DNA from: Bacteroidales bacterium
GTDB lineage: Bacteria; Bacteroidota; Bacteroidia; Bacteroidales; UBA12077
Length of the DNA: 5,961 nucleotides
NCBI GenBank assembly: GCA_030635365.1
Contig: DAOVYZ010000236.1
Coordinates: forward strand, 1-5,961
Direction of reading: 5' to 3'
Below, in pieces: positions 1-5,961 of this stretch; the first letter of the stretch is position 1, and each line of letters starts with the position of its first letter. Position numbers and translations under genes: made by a program. Below the pieces are notes generated by a model. That model was given only the letters and a program-made list of their open reading frames with translations. It made no database searches and had not been told where the DNA came from.

Positions 1-2
1 AT

Positions 3-683
3 ATTTTAGCAATCAGCATTGCAATTTTACCAATCAATATCATAATGATTTGGTATAGACTGACACACACTGAAAATTTCTCAACAACTGATATGATAGT
101 TTATCCATTGCTTTTTGGCGGTGGAATAAGTGTTCTGATTTTGTTTCTTAATAAATACTTGATAAAGGACACATTTAAAGAAACGTTTAATTCAGGAAAA
201 GGAATTTGGTTTTGGGATATTTTAATAGGTATAGGTTTAACTGTTATATATTTTGCAATGTTCTTTTTAGAAAGAGCAACACTTTATCAATGGATACCTA
301 ATCATAATCCGCCAAATACCGAATTGATTGACATAATAATAGATTTGGCAAACAATCCGTTGTTAATGATTATTTGGTTTGTTCCTGTTTTATGGATTGG
401 CATTGCACTTTTTGAAGAATTATCAAGAGTGTTTTTACTAAAATGCTTGTGGAATGTAAATGACAACAAGAATTGGCATATTACTGTAATCTTTTTGGCT
501 TCTGCACTAATTGGAGTAGCACATTTATACCAAGGGACTGCCGGTATAATTTCCATAGGACTTAAAAGTGTAATTATGAGTTTTTACTTTTATAAATATC
601 GCAGATTATTACCGTTAATCATTTCTCATGGTCTTTATGACGGAATACAATTTACTTTTTTTGTAATACAATTTCAAAATTAA
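3..683 (+). CDS. CPBP-family intramembrane protease-like protein, 5' end cut by the window
   Basis: This is a multi-pass membrane protein of the CPBP (Abi/CAAX prenyl protease, type II) family, an intramembrane metalloprotease fold. The first in-window Met is at 45, but the frame stays open to the left edge and encodes more hydrophobic residues (ILAISIAILPINII), so the real start is probably outside the window. Numbering from the Met at 45, hydrophobic segments lie near residues 17-36, 55-75, 105-123, 145-183 and 190-210. The three family motifs are visible in order: E124-E125 with R128 in FEELSRVFLL, H160 in LIGVAH, and H195 with D199 in ISHGLYDG. These would be the metal and catalytic residues. 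Motif 1 reads EExxR rather than the usual EExxxR. The substrate cannot be inferred; known family members process CAAX proteins or act in bacteriocin immunity. The next gene starts 10 bp downstream, suggesting co-transcription. Family call is fairly firm; protease activity is inferred. Confidence 0.82.
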   Translation: MLAISIAILPINIIMIWYRLTHTENFSTTDMIVYPLLFGGGISVLILFLNKYLIKDTFKETFNSGKGIWFWDILIGIGLTVIYFAMFFLERATLYQWIPNHNPPNTELIDIIIDLANNPLLMIIWFVPVLWIGIALFEELSRVFLLKCLWNVNDNKNWHITVIFLASALIGVAHLYQGTAGIISIGLKSVIMSFYFYKYRRLLPLIISHGLYDGIQFTFFVIQFQN

Positions 684-693
684 AAGGATTATT

Positions 694-1122
694 ATGGACA
701 ATGTAGTTTACCTTGATTACAAAGCAAATGAACTTGAAAATCTGAAAAGCGGACAGAAAATAATGATTATTCGTGGGGCTATGGGACGAAAGTTGCCTTA
801 TGGACGAGTGAATAAATCTGATGTTTTATATTTCATTGAAAATAAAGGAAACGGACTTGTAAAAGGAAAAGCCATTGTTGATAATGTTTTCAATTCAGAG
901 AAATTAACAAAAGAGCAATCAATTGAAATTGTAAAACAAAATCAAGATAAATTGCTTTTAAACAAAGGACTTGAAAAAAGATTTGCAGGAAAAAGATATT
1001 TAGTTCTAATTACAATAAAGGATTTTAAAGAGATTGAACCTTTCAAAATTGACAGGTCTGATTATGGAAATATGGACGATTGGTTACCTGTTGAGAATAT
1101 TGAAAACGTAATAATGAAATGA
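694..1122 (+). CDS. small ASCH/PUA-like domain protein
   Basis: This encodes a 142-residue soluble protein with no signal peptide or membrane segment. The layout resembles the ASCH/EVE/PUA-like beta-barrel fold. A strand near residues 19-27 (SGQKIMIIRG) is followed by a GR turn and a strand with LYFIENKGNGLVKGKAIV at 45-62. A charged helical insert spans 69-98, and the strand RYLVLITIKDFKEIEPF at 101-117 precedes the tail DYGNMDDWLPVENI at 123-136. Proteins of this fold often bind RNA or modified bases, but no specific function can be assigned here. The fold call rests on pattern resemblance only; a simple uncharacterised protein remains possible. The ATG is supported by an AAGGA Shine-Dalgarno sequence at 684-688, five bases upstream, overlapping the end of the preceding gene. 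The close spacing suggests one transcript with the CPBP gene. Confidence 0.7.
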   Translation: MDNVVYLDYKANELENLKSGQKIMIIRGAMGRKLPYGRVNKSDVLYFIENKGNGLVKGKAIVDNVFNSEKLTKEQSIEIVKQNQDKLLLNKGLEKRFAGKRYLVLITIKDFKEIEPFKIDRSDYGNMDDWLPVENIENVIMK

Positions 1123-1185
1123 ATAAAAACGCCCTGCAACAATTGAATAAAAAATCATTATAAAACATATTTTTATTAAATTCTT

Positions 1186-1215
1186 TTTGAAGGAAAGAAA
1201 AAAACATTACTTTTG
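1186..1215 (+). promoter_or_regulatory. Bacteroidota-type promoter for rpmH
   Basis: TACTTTTG at 1208-1215 is a perfect match to the Bacteroidota -7 element TAnnTTTG. A -33-like TTTG lies at 1186-1189, leaving an 18-bp spacer, slightly shorter than the usual 19-21. Transcription would begin around 1222, giving rpmH an A/T-rich leader of about 38 nt with no Shine-Dalgarno sequence. Position and consensus agree well; the start site itself is inferred. Confidence 0.7.
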
Positions 1216-1259
1216 CAGTTCTAAAATAAAAAGTAGAAACATTTTAAAAATATTTTGAG

Positions 1260-1418
1260 ATGAAAAGAACATTTCAGCCTTCAAACAGAAAGAGGAAAAA
1301 TAAGCACGGATTCATGGAAAGAATGTTATCTGTAAATGGAAGAAAAGTACTCGCTTCACGTAGAGCTAAAGGCAGAAAAAAAACATCTGTTTCTGACGAA
1401 TATAATTCAAGAAAATAA
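1260..1418 (+). CDS. rpmH: 50S ribosomal protein L34
   Basis: This encodes L34, a small, very basic protein of the large ribosomal subunit that binds 23S rRNA. The 52-residue product starts MKRTFQPSNRKRKNKHGF and continues through the family-defining segment with GFMERM, then NGRKVLASRRAKGRKK. This is the almost invariant L34 signature. The length is slightly above the usual 44-47 because of a short extra tail (TSVSDEYNSRK). Identification is essentially certain despite the small size. It is not followed by rnpA, its usual partner in many other phyla. Instead it has its own promoter upstream and a strong intrinsic terminator 26 bp after the stop, so it is probably a monocistronic gene. No Shine-Dalgarno sequence is visible; the leader is A/T-rich, as is common for highly expressed Bacteroidota genes. 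Confidence 0.97.
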   Translation: MKRTFQPSNRKRKNKHGFMERMLSVNGRKVLASRRAKGRKKTSVSDEYNSRK

Positions 1419-1444
1419 CAGAATAGCTTTTATATTAATATAGG

Positions 1445-1478
1445 GTAAGAAATAAAATTTATTATTTCTTACTTTTTT
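1445..1478 (+). terminator. intrinsic terminator of rpmH
   Basis: The arms GTAAGAAATAA (1445-1455) and TTATTTCTTAC (1462-1472) form a perfect 11-bp stem with a 6-nt loop, followed directly by six T residues at 1473-1478. It sits 26 bp after the rpmH stop codon and before the mqnE promoter. The stem is A/T-rich but long and perfect, so a Rho-independent terminator is the natural reading. Confidence 0.88.
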
Positions 1479-1532
1479 ATTTTAAGCACCTTCCTCAATA
1501 CTCTAAAACAATTCTTCCATTTTATTGTTTGA

Positions 1533-1563
1533 TTTCCTTAAAAGCTAAAAACTGTTAATTTTG
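1533..1563 (+). promoter_or_regulatory. candidate promoter for mqnE
   Basis: TAATTTTG at 1556-1563 matches the Bacteroidota -7 element TAnnTTTG perfectly. At the right distance (19 bp) the -33 position holds TTTC at 1533-1536, one mismatch from TTTG; an exact TTTG at 1528-1531 is 24 bp away. The position after the rpmH terminator and about 24 bp before the mqnE start fits. The resulting leader would be short, roughly 17 nt. Confidence 0.55.
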
Positions 1564-1586
1564 CATCGAATTAATACTTTGAAATT

Positions 1587-2699
1587 TTGATACAAGAAAT
1601 ACTTTCATCAGAACAGTTAACAACATTGCAAAAAAGGATAACTAAAAAAGTGTTCCTGCAAGAAAGGTTAAACCTTGAAGAGGGAATTGAATTATTCAAT
1701 TTTGATTTAGGTGCTTTGGGTATACTGGCATCTCATCTAAATCATAAGAAGAATAATGATAAGGTATTTTTTAATAAAAATTTTCATATTGAACCAACTA
1801 ATATATGTGTATACGATTGTAAATTTTGTTCATACCATAGAAAAGTTAACCAGGAAGATAGCTGGGAATTTTCTATAGACGATATTTTGAAAAAAGTCAA
1901 AAATTATATTAATACTGACGTTTCGGAAGTACATATTGTTGGAGGTGTCCACCCTACCAGAGACTTATATTACTATGGCGAGATGATAAGGAAAATAAAA
2001 GAGATTCTTCCCGGTATTCATATAAAAGCTTTTACAGCTGTTGAACTGGATTTTATGATTAAAAAAGCTAATATGAGTCTTGAAGAAGGCTTATTAAAAC
2101 TAAAGGAATATGGTTTAGATAGTATCCCGGGAGGCGGGGCCGAAATATTTGACCCCGAGATTAGAAAACAGATTTGTCATGAAAAATCTGACGGAAATAA
2201 ATGGTTACACATACATGAAACAGCCCACAATGTTGGCATACCAACGAATGCTACAATGCTATATGGACATTTAGAAGAAAAACATCACAGAATTGAACAC
2301 CTGGAAAAATTAAGAAGTTTGCAGGATAGAACAAATGGATTTAATACGTTCATCCCTTTAAAATTTAAGAAAGTTAACAATTCGCTTTCCTATATCGGCG
2401 AAGTAAATACCTTGGAAGGCCTCAAGATGTTTGCAGTCTCCAGAATTTTTCTGGACAATTTTGATCACATAAAAGCCTATTGGCCAATGCTGGGCAAAGA
2501 CGTTTCTCAAATTTCATTATCATTTGGAGTTGATGATATTGATGGAACTATTGATGATTCAACCAAAATATATTCAATGGCAGGAGCTAAAGATCAAAAA
2601 CCTGCAATGACAACACCCGAACTGGTAAAACTTATAAAAGAGGCTGGTAAAAATCCTGTTGAAAGAGATACACTGTATAACATTATAAGAAATTATTAA
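1587..2699 (+). CDS. mqnE: aminodeoxyfutalosine synthase (radical SAM)
   Basis: MqnE is a cytoplasmic radical SAM enzyme of the futalosine pathway of menaquinone synthesis. It joins 3-[(1-carboxyvinyl)oxy]benzoate to the adenosyl part of SAM, giving aminodeoxyfutalosine. The 370-residue length is typical. The [4Fe-4S]-binding motif CxxxCxxC is at C74, C78 and C81, preceded by HIEPTNICVYDC. Further family blocks follow in order: GGVHP (119-123), KAFTAVELDF (147-156), PGGGAEIF (181-188), TNATMLYGH (220-228), LQDRTNGFNTFIPL (245-258), DNFDHIKAYWPMLG (290-303), DDIDGT (316-321) and NPVERDTLY (356-364). This block set separates MqnE from the related cyclase MqnC. The start is TTG at 1587: an in-frame TAA lies at 1572-1574 and no ATG occurs before the conserved region. 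No other menaquinone gene is in the window. A candidate promoter lies just upstream. Confidence 0.95.
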   Translation: MIQEILSSEQLTTLQKRITKKVFLQERLNLEEGIELFNFDLGALGILASHLNHKKNNDKVFFNKNFHIEPTNICVYDCKFCSYHRKVNQEDSWEFSIDDILKKVKNYINTDVSEVHIVGGVHPTRDLYYYGEMIRKIKEILPGIHIKAFTAVELDFMIKKANMSLEEGLLKLKEYGLDSIPGGGAEIFDPEIRKQICHEKSDGNKWLHIHETAHNVGIPTNATMLYGHLEEKHHRIEHLEKLRSLQDRTNGFNTFIPLKFKKVNNSLSYIGEVNTLEGLKMFAVSRIFLDNFDHIKAYWPMLGKDVSQISLSFGVDDIDGTIDDSTKIYSMAGAKDQKPAMTTPELVKLIKEAGKNPVERDTLYNIIRNY

Positions 2700-2746
2700 G
2701 AATACATTTTACAGGTAATTAATTTTAGTTTGTGCTTACATAATTT

Positions 2747-2754
2747 TATATTTG
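2747..2754 (+). promoter_or_regulatory. possible -7 promoter element for the PASTA operon
   Basis: TATATTTG matches the Bacteroidota consensus TAnnTTTG. It lies in the 96-bp gap between mqnE and the PASTA gene, about 41 bp before that gene's ATG. The -33 position is weak: TTTA at 2724-2727 has the right 19-bp spacing, and an exact TTTG at 2729-2732 is only 14 bp away. No terminator is visible after mqnE, so read-through from mqnE is also possible. Confidence 0.45.
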
Positions 2755-2790
2755 TCTAATCGTTACATATTAATGAACTCATAGCATAGG

Positions 2791-2807
2791 CAATAATGAC
2801 ATTATTG
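2791..2807. repeat. 17-bp perfect palindrome over the PASTA gene start codon
   Basis: CAATAATGACATTATTG has 8-bp arms (2791-2798 and 2800-2807) around a single central base, and the left arm ends with the ATG start codon. It could be a DNA-level operator, or a short hairpin that hides the start in mRNA. In DNA this AT-rich a palindrome of this size may also arise by chance. Confidence 0.35.
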
Positions 2808-3623
2808 AAATTTCTGACCAACAAAGCTTTTATTAAACATTTATTGTATGCTTTTGCAGGTATAATTGGATTATTTATAATCACATTCCTTATTTTAAAA
2901 GCATACACTCATCATGGGCAAGCTTTACCGGTTCCCGATTTCACCGGTTTAACAATGGAAGAAGTTCATGAAAAAGCAAAAGAGGCTAAACTTCGAATAG
3001 AAGTAATTGATTCAGTCTTTAATAATAATAAACCCAGGGGAACTGTAATTGAACAAAATCCTGAACCTGATTTTAAAGTAAAGAAAAACAGGAGAATATT
3101 CGTTGTTATAAATGCTTTTAATCCCGAAAATGTTAAAATGCCAAATATTGTTGGAGTTTCACACAGGCAAGCCGAAGCAGTATTAAAAAATATAGGACTT
3201 GAAATAGGCAGATTAATACATGTCCCGGATATTGCAATTAACAATGTATTAAAACAGAAATTTAATGGTGACGAAATTGAAGAAGGAACATTAATTCCTA
3301 AAGGGTCCAAAATAGATTTGGTACTAGGCATGGGGCTGAGCAACCAAACAACACAAGTTCCAGATCTGGGACACTATACACTTAATAATGCAAAAAACAG
3401 AATTATACGCTCCGCTCTTAATATTGGGGCAATAATATATGATGAATCTATTATTGATGGAACAGATTCTACAGAAGCAAAAGTATGGAGGCAGTATCCA
3501 TCGTTTAGAGAGAATAAAAGAATTCGACTGGGTTCTACAATTGATCTCTGGTTGAGTGTCGATTCTGTTATTTTATACCCTGAAGAATTCTTAAATACTG
3601 ATACAATTAATATAATTGAATAA
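2796..3623 (+). CDS. membrane-anchored protein with three PASTA domains
   Basis: The 275-residue product has a short cytoplasmic N-terminus, one membrane helix at about residues 15-36, and an extracytoplasmic region of three PASTA domains. Domain 1 (about 44-107) begins PVPDFTGLTMEEV, domain 2 (112-178) begins VKMPNIVGVSHRQAEAVL, and domain 3 (186-255) begins TQVPDLGHYTLNNAK. Each shows the P-x-hydrophobic-x-G opening, a helix and the closing hydrophobic strands. PASTA domains in Ser/Thr kinases and penicillin-binding proteins sense or bind peptidoglycan fragments. Here no kinase, transpeptidase or other enzyme domain is present, so this is a stand-alone periplasmic PASTA protein, probably linked to the cell wall; the exact role is unknown. 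The ATG at 2796 has a weak AGG at 2788-2790. The next gene begins 11 bp after the stop, so an operon is likely. Confidence 0.9.
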   Translation: MTLLKFLTNKAFIKHLLYAFAGIIGLFIITFLILKAYTHHGQALPVPDFTGLTMEEVHEKAKEAKLRIEVIDSVFNNNKPRGTVIEQNPEPDFKVKKNRRIFVVINAFNPENVKMPNIVGVSHRQAEAVLKNIGLEIGRLIHVPDIAINNVLKQKFNGDEIEEGTLIPKGSKIDLVLGMGLSNQTTQVPDLGHYTLNNAKNRIIRSALNIGAIIYDESIIDGTDSTEAKVWRQYPSFRENKRIRLGSTIDLWLSVDSVILYPEEFLNTDTINIIE

Positions 3624-3634
3624 TTAAAATAACA

Positions 3635-5593
3635 TTGAGAAAAAAAGTAATATACATAATATCTATCCTAATATTAGGATTTTGTTCGGCTAAAGCACAA
3701 GAAACTTTAACTAACCTTGGGGTTAATCCTCAAATAAAGAAATTATATCATAAAAAAACAAACCACAAAAAATGGCCGGTTAAAGCACCAGTGGAATTAC
3801 CTTTTATTGACGACTTTGCTAAATCTGTTGGTTATGTAGACAGTTCTCTTTGGGAAGATAAATATGCCTTTGTAAATTTATCATACCCTTTTGATCCACC
3901 TAGTATTGGAGTTGCCACACTGGATGCAATTAATGAAACAGGTGCTGTATATACTAATGCTACAAGTAATGTTTTCGGAGCTGATACACTTACATCAAAA
4001 ACTATTAATCTCAACTATCCCGGAGATAATTCAATATTCTTAAGTTTTTACTATCAATCGGGAGGATTAGGCGATACTCCTGATTTAAAAGACACTTTGA
4101 TCCTTGAATATTATTCCCCGGATTCGGTAGAATGGAATAAAATATGGCATACTGTGTTCAATGAAAAAGATTCCGTTTTAAATGAATACTATGCCTATAA
4201 CCAAACAACCAAAACAATAAATGGTGATACTATTACAGATCTAAAAAAGGCATTCCAGCAAGTAATAGTTCCTGTCGACCATGATCAATATTTAAAAGGA
4301 AATTTTCAATTCAGGTTTAGAAATTTTGCTAGTATATCGGGGAACAGTGATTTAGAAAGCTCGGCAAGCAACTCAGACCATTGGCACATTGATTATGTGG
4401 TATTAGACAGAGATAGAAATATTAACGATACAATAGTTAATGATGTAGCTTTTTGTAAACCTATAGGATCGCTTTTGAAAACTTATAATTCTTTGCCGTG
4501 GACGCATTTTAAAAGAGCACTTGCTTATGAAATGAGCGATACAATTAGAGTTACATACAGGAATTTAACAAATACTACACAAAGCCCTGATAAGTACTTT
4601 GAAATAGAAGATTTAATGGGTATAACAGGAACTTCATCATACTTAGGAGGTGTGATTGATGATATGGAACCAATGACAAGTCAAACATATTTAGGATTTG
4701 TAGATATGTTCCCTTATAATAGTGCAAATGATTCAGCTTTATTTGAAGTTAGAAGCTATTTAGAAACTAATCTTACCCCAATAGTACCTCAATTTGCATG
4801 GAATGATACAACCCGCTTTTTACAGAAGTTTTATAACTATTATGCTTACGACGATGGTACAGCTGAAAATGGTTACGGTATTGTTGGAGAGAGCACTGAA
4901 AATGCAATGGTAGCAATGCGTTTCAATACATATAAAGAAGATACTTTGCGTGGTGTTCAGATGTTCTTTAACCAAACATTAAATGATGCTAATCAGTACT
5001 CATTTGATATCCATGTATGGAATGTTGTTGATGGTAAACCGGGTAATATAATATATACACAAGAAAGTGTAAAACCTCAAACTGTAAATGAACTCAATCA
5101 GTTTGTATTATTTGCTTTTGATGATATTTTAATTATTGAAGGCTCGTTTTTTATTGGCTGGCAGAAAAACAACACAAGCCAAATGTTAAATGTAGGTTTC
5201 GATGCCAATAGCATAAATAACGATAAACTGTATTATAATTTTAGTGGTAATTGGCAACAATCGCTATTTGAAGGTACAGTAATGATTAGGCCAATGTTTG
5301 GCCATAAAATAAATGTTCCTACTGACATAAGCCCAAAACCAAATACCGGCTCGTTTGATTTTACAATCTACCCTAATCCTGCCCAAAACTATTTAAATGT
5401 AAGTATTCCCCAAAATCTTAGTTCACATAATTATAGATATTCAATCTTTGATGCTTACGGAAGACTTTACATGGATAAAGTAAGCTCAGAAACTTCAATA
5501 GATATTTCAAATTTAAATTCAGGAGTGTACTTTATAAGAATAAATGATAAAAACGGAGCTAATACAACAAAAAAATTTATAATAATCAGATAA
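3635..5593 (+). CDS. T9SS-secreted protein with type A sorting domain
   Basis: This 652-residue protein is exported by Sec and then probably by the type IX system to the cell surface or medium. A signal peptide covers residues 1-21 (KK, then a hydrophobic run to ILGFCSAKA), with likely cleavage AKA|QE. Residues 57-260 form a beta-rich domain opening LPFIDDF, with DTLTS (117-121), IFLSFYYQSGGLGD (134-147) and a closing HWHIDYVVLDRD (249-260), resembling concanavalin-like/jelly-roll modules. A second beta domain at about 395-556 starts at YDDGTAENGYG (405-415). The C-terminus (575-652) is a type A sorting domain: YPNPAQNYLNV at 579-589, GVYFIRI near 630-636 and final KKFIIIR. No enzyme motif was recognised, so adhesion or binding is only a guess. 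The start is TTG at 3635: an in-frame TGA lies at 3617-3619 and no ATG occurs before the signal peptide. It lies 11 bp after the PASTA gene and 18 bp before the pseudouridine synthase gene. Confidence 0.88.
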   Translation: MRKKVIYIISILILGFCSAKAQETLTNLGVNPQIKKLYHKKTNHKKWPVKAPVELPFIDDFAKSVGYVDSSLWEDKYAFVNLSYPFDPPSIGVATLDAINETGAVYTNATSNVFGADTLTSKTINLNYPGDNSIFLSFYYQSGGLGDTPDLKDTLILEYYSPDSVEWNKIWHTVFNEKDSVLNEYYAYNQTTKTINGDTITDLKKAFQQVIVPVDHDQYLKGNFQFRFRNFASISGNSDLESSASNSDHWHIDYVVLDRDRNINDTIVNDVAFCKPIGSLLKTYNSLPWTHFKRALAYEMSDTIRVTYRNLTNTTQSPDKYFEIEDLMGITGTSSYLGGVIDDMEPMTSQTYLGFVDMFPYNSANDSALFEVRSYLETNLTPIVPQFAWNDTTRFLQKFYNYYAYDDGTAENGYGIVGESTENAMVAMRFNTYKEDTLRGVQMFFNQTLNDANQYSFDIHVWNVVDGKPGNIIYTQESVKPQTVNELNQFVLFAFDDILIIEGSFFIGWQKNNTSQMLNVGFDANSINNDKLYYNFSGNWQQSLFEGTVMIRPMFGHKINVPTDISPKPNTGSFDFTIYPNPAQNYLNVSIPQNLSSHNYRYSIFDAYGRLYMDKVSSETSIDISNLNSGVYFIRINDKNGANTTKKFIIIR

Positions 5594-5611
5594 GAAATTT
5601 TATATACCCGA

Positions 5612-5961
5612 ATGAAAGAAGATAATAGTGAGAACGAAGAACAGGAATTATTTGAACATTATAGATTTGTAGTTGATCCCGGGCAAAAGCCACTACGTAT
5701 TGATAAATTTCTTGTTAACAGAATCGAAAATTCTTCACGAAGTAAAATCCAAAGTGCAGCTGATGCAGATAATGTTTTGGTAAACAACAAGCCCGTTAAA
5801 TCAAATTATAAAGTAAAGCCTAAGGATATTATTTCAATTGTAATGGCATATCCGCCAAGAGAAATTGAATTAATACCTGAAAATATTCCCGTTAATATCG
5901 TTTTTGAAGATAATCAGTTTGTTATTGTAAACAAAGAAGCGGGTATGGTTGTACATCCATC
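5612..5961 (+). CDS. RluA/RluD-family 23S rRNA pseudouridine synthase, 3' end cut by the window
   Basis: Only the first 116 codons are present, and the frame stays open to the right edge. An acidic N-terminal stretch (residues 1-15) is followed by an S4 RNA-binding domain at about 28-73, with LRIDKFLVNRI, SRSKIQSA and VLVNNKPVKSNYKVKPKD. After the linker IELIPENIPVNIVFEDN comes the opening of the catalytic domain, VIVNKEAGMVVHP (104-116). This is the arrangement of RluD-type enzymes, which convert uridines of 23S rRNA helix 69 to pseudouridine during ribosome assembly. The catalytic Asp of the HRLD motif lies beyond the window, so activity and exact subfamily cannot be checked here. The ATG at 5612 has no clear Shine-Dalgarno sequence. 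With an 18-bp gap to the preceding gene it is probably the third gene of the PASTA operon. Confidence 0.9.
   Translation, partial: MKEDNSENEEQELFEHYRFVVDPGQKPLRIDKFLVNRIENSSRSKIQSAADADNVLVNNKPVKSNYKVKPKDIISIVMAYPPREIELIPENIPVNIVFEDNQFVIVNKEAGMVVHP

Noticed and set aside
302..556. 84-codon open frame on the - strand
   Set aside because: It lies wholly inside the CPBP gene, whose motifs are clear on the + strand; no family resemblance or start signal on the - strand.
1146..1177. Inverted repeat AATAAAAA / TTTTTATT as a terminator for the CPBP/ASCH transcript
   Set aside because: The stem is only A-T pairs with a 16-nt loop and no clean T-run directly after it; it is expected by chance in such AT-rich DNA.
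1128..1260. Complete integron-type attC site or cassette boundary
   Set aside because: Only one GC-rich half-like segment is present; no complementary arm or GTTRRRY-type core follows it before rpmH.
2125..2142. Local GC-rich patch inside mqnE as a possible foreign insert or regulatory hairpin
   Set aside because: It encodes the conserved PGGGAE block of the family, so codon content of Pro/Gly explains it.
2966..3343. 125-codon open frame on the - strand
   Set aside because: It is antisense to PASTA domains 1 to 2 and its composition looks like the reverse reading of that gene; no independent support.
3635..3700. Lipoprotein signal peptide with C17 as lipidated cysteine
   Set aside because: The context LGFC does not fit a lipobox well (Phe at -1), while SAKA|QE is a good signal peptidase I site and the protein carries a T9SS sorting domain.
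3832..4014. 60-codon open frame on the - strand
   Set aside because: Inside the T9SS protein gene, no recognisable protein features.
1..5961. CRISPR array, tRNA, rRNA, insertion sequence or toxin-antitoxin/defence operon
   Set aside because: No regularly spaced repeats, tRNA-like cloverleaf, transposase or recognisable defence-gene motifs were seen on either strand. The CPBP family includes bacteriocin-immunity members, but that alone does not support a defence system.

Overview
The window looks like part of a Bacteroidota (Bacteroidetes) chromosome. The DNA is AT-rich. Upstream of several genes there are matches to the Bacteroidota -7 promoter element TAnnTTTG, most genes lack a clear Shine-Dalgarno sequence, and one gene encodes a type IX secretion (T9SS) type A sorting domain, which is characteristic of this phylum. 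All genes lie on the + strand.

Left part (1-1122): a membrane protein of the CPBP (Abi/CAAX-protease-like) family, cut by the window edge, is followed after 10 bp by a small ASCH/PUA-like protein. The two are probably co-transcribed and look like accessory cargo rather than housekeeping genes. Middle (1123-1586): a short intergenic stretch leads into rpmH (ribosomal protein L34), a 52-codon gene that is easily missed. It has its own promoter and a textbook intrinsic terminator, so it forms a self-contained transcription unit. A second promoter candidate then precedes mqnE.

Right part (1587-5961): mqnE (aminodeoxyfutalosine synthase, a radical SAM enzyme) shows that menaquinone is made by the futalosine route. 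After a 96-bp gap comes a tight row of three genes: a membrane-anchored protein with three PASTA domains, a large T9SS-secreted protein of unknown function, and the start of an RluA/RluD-family 23S rRNA pseudouridine synthase that runs off the right edge. Gaps of 11 and 18 bp suggest these last three form an operon.

I found no CRISPR array, tRNA, rRNA, insertion sequence or recognisable defence system. The points most worth a second look are the CPBP/ASCH pair and its variant active-site motif, the secreted protein lodged between a PASTA protein and an rRNA-modification gene, two obligatory TTG starts, and a perfect palindrome over the PASTA gene's start codon.
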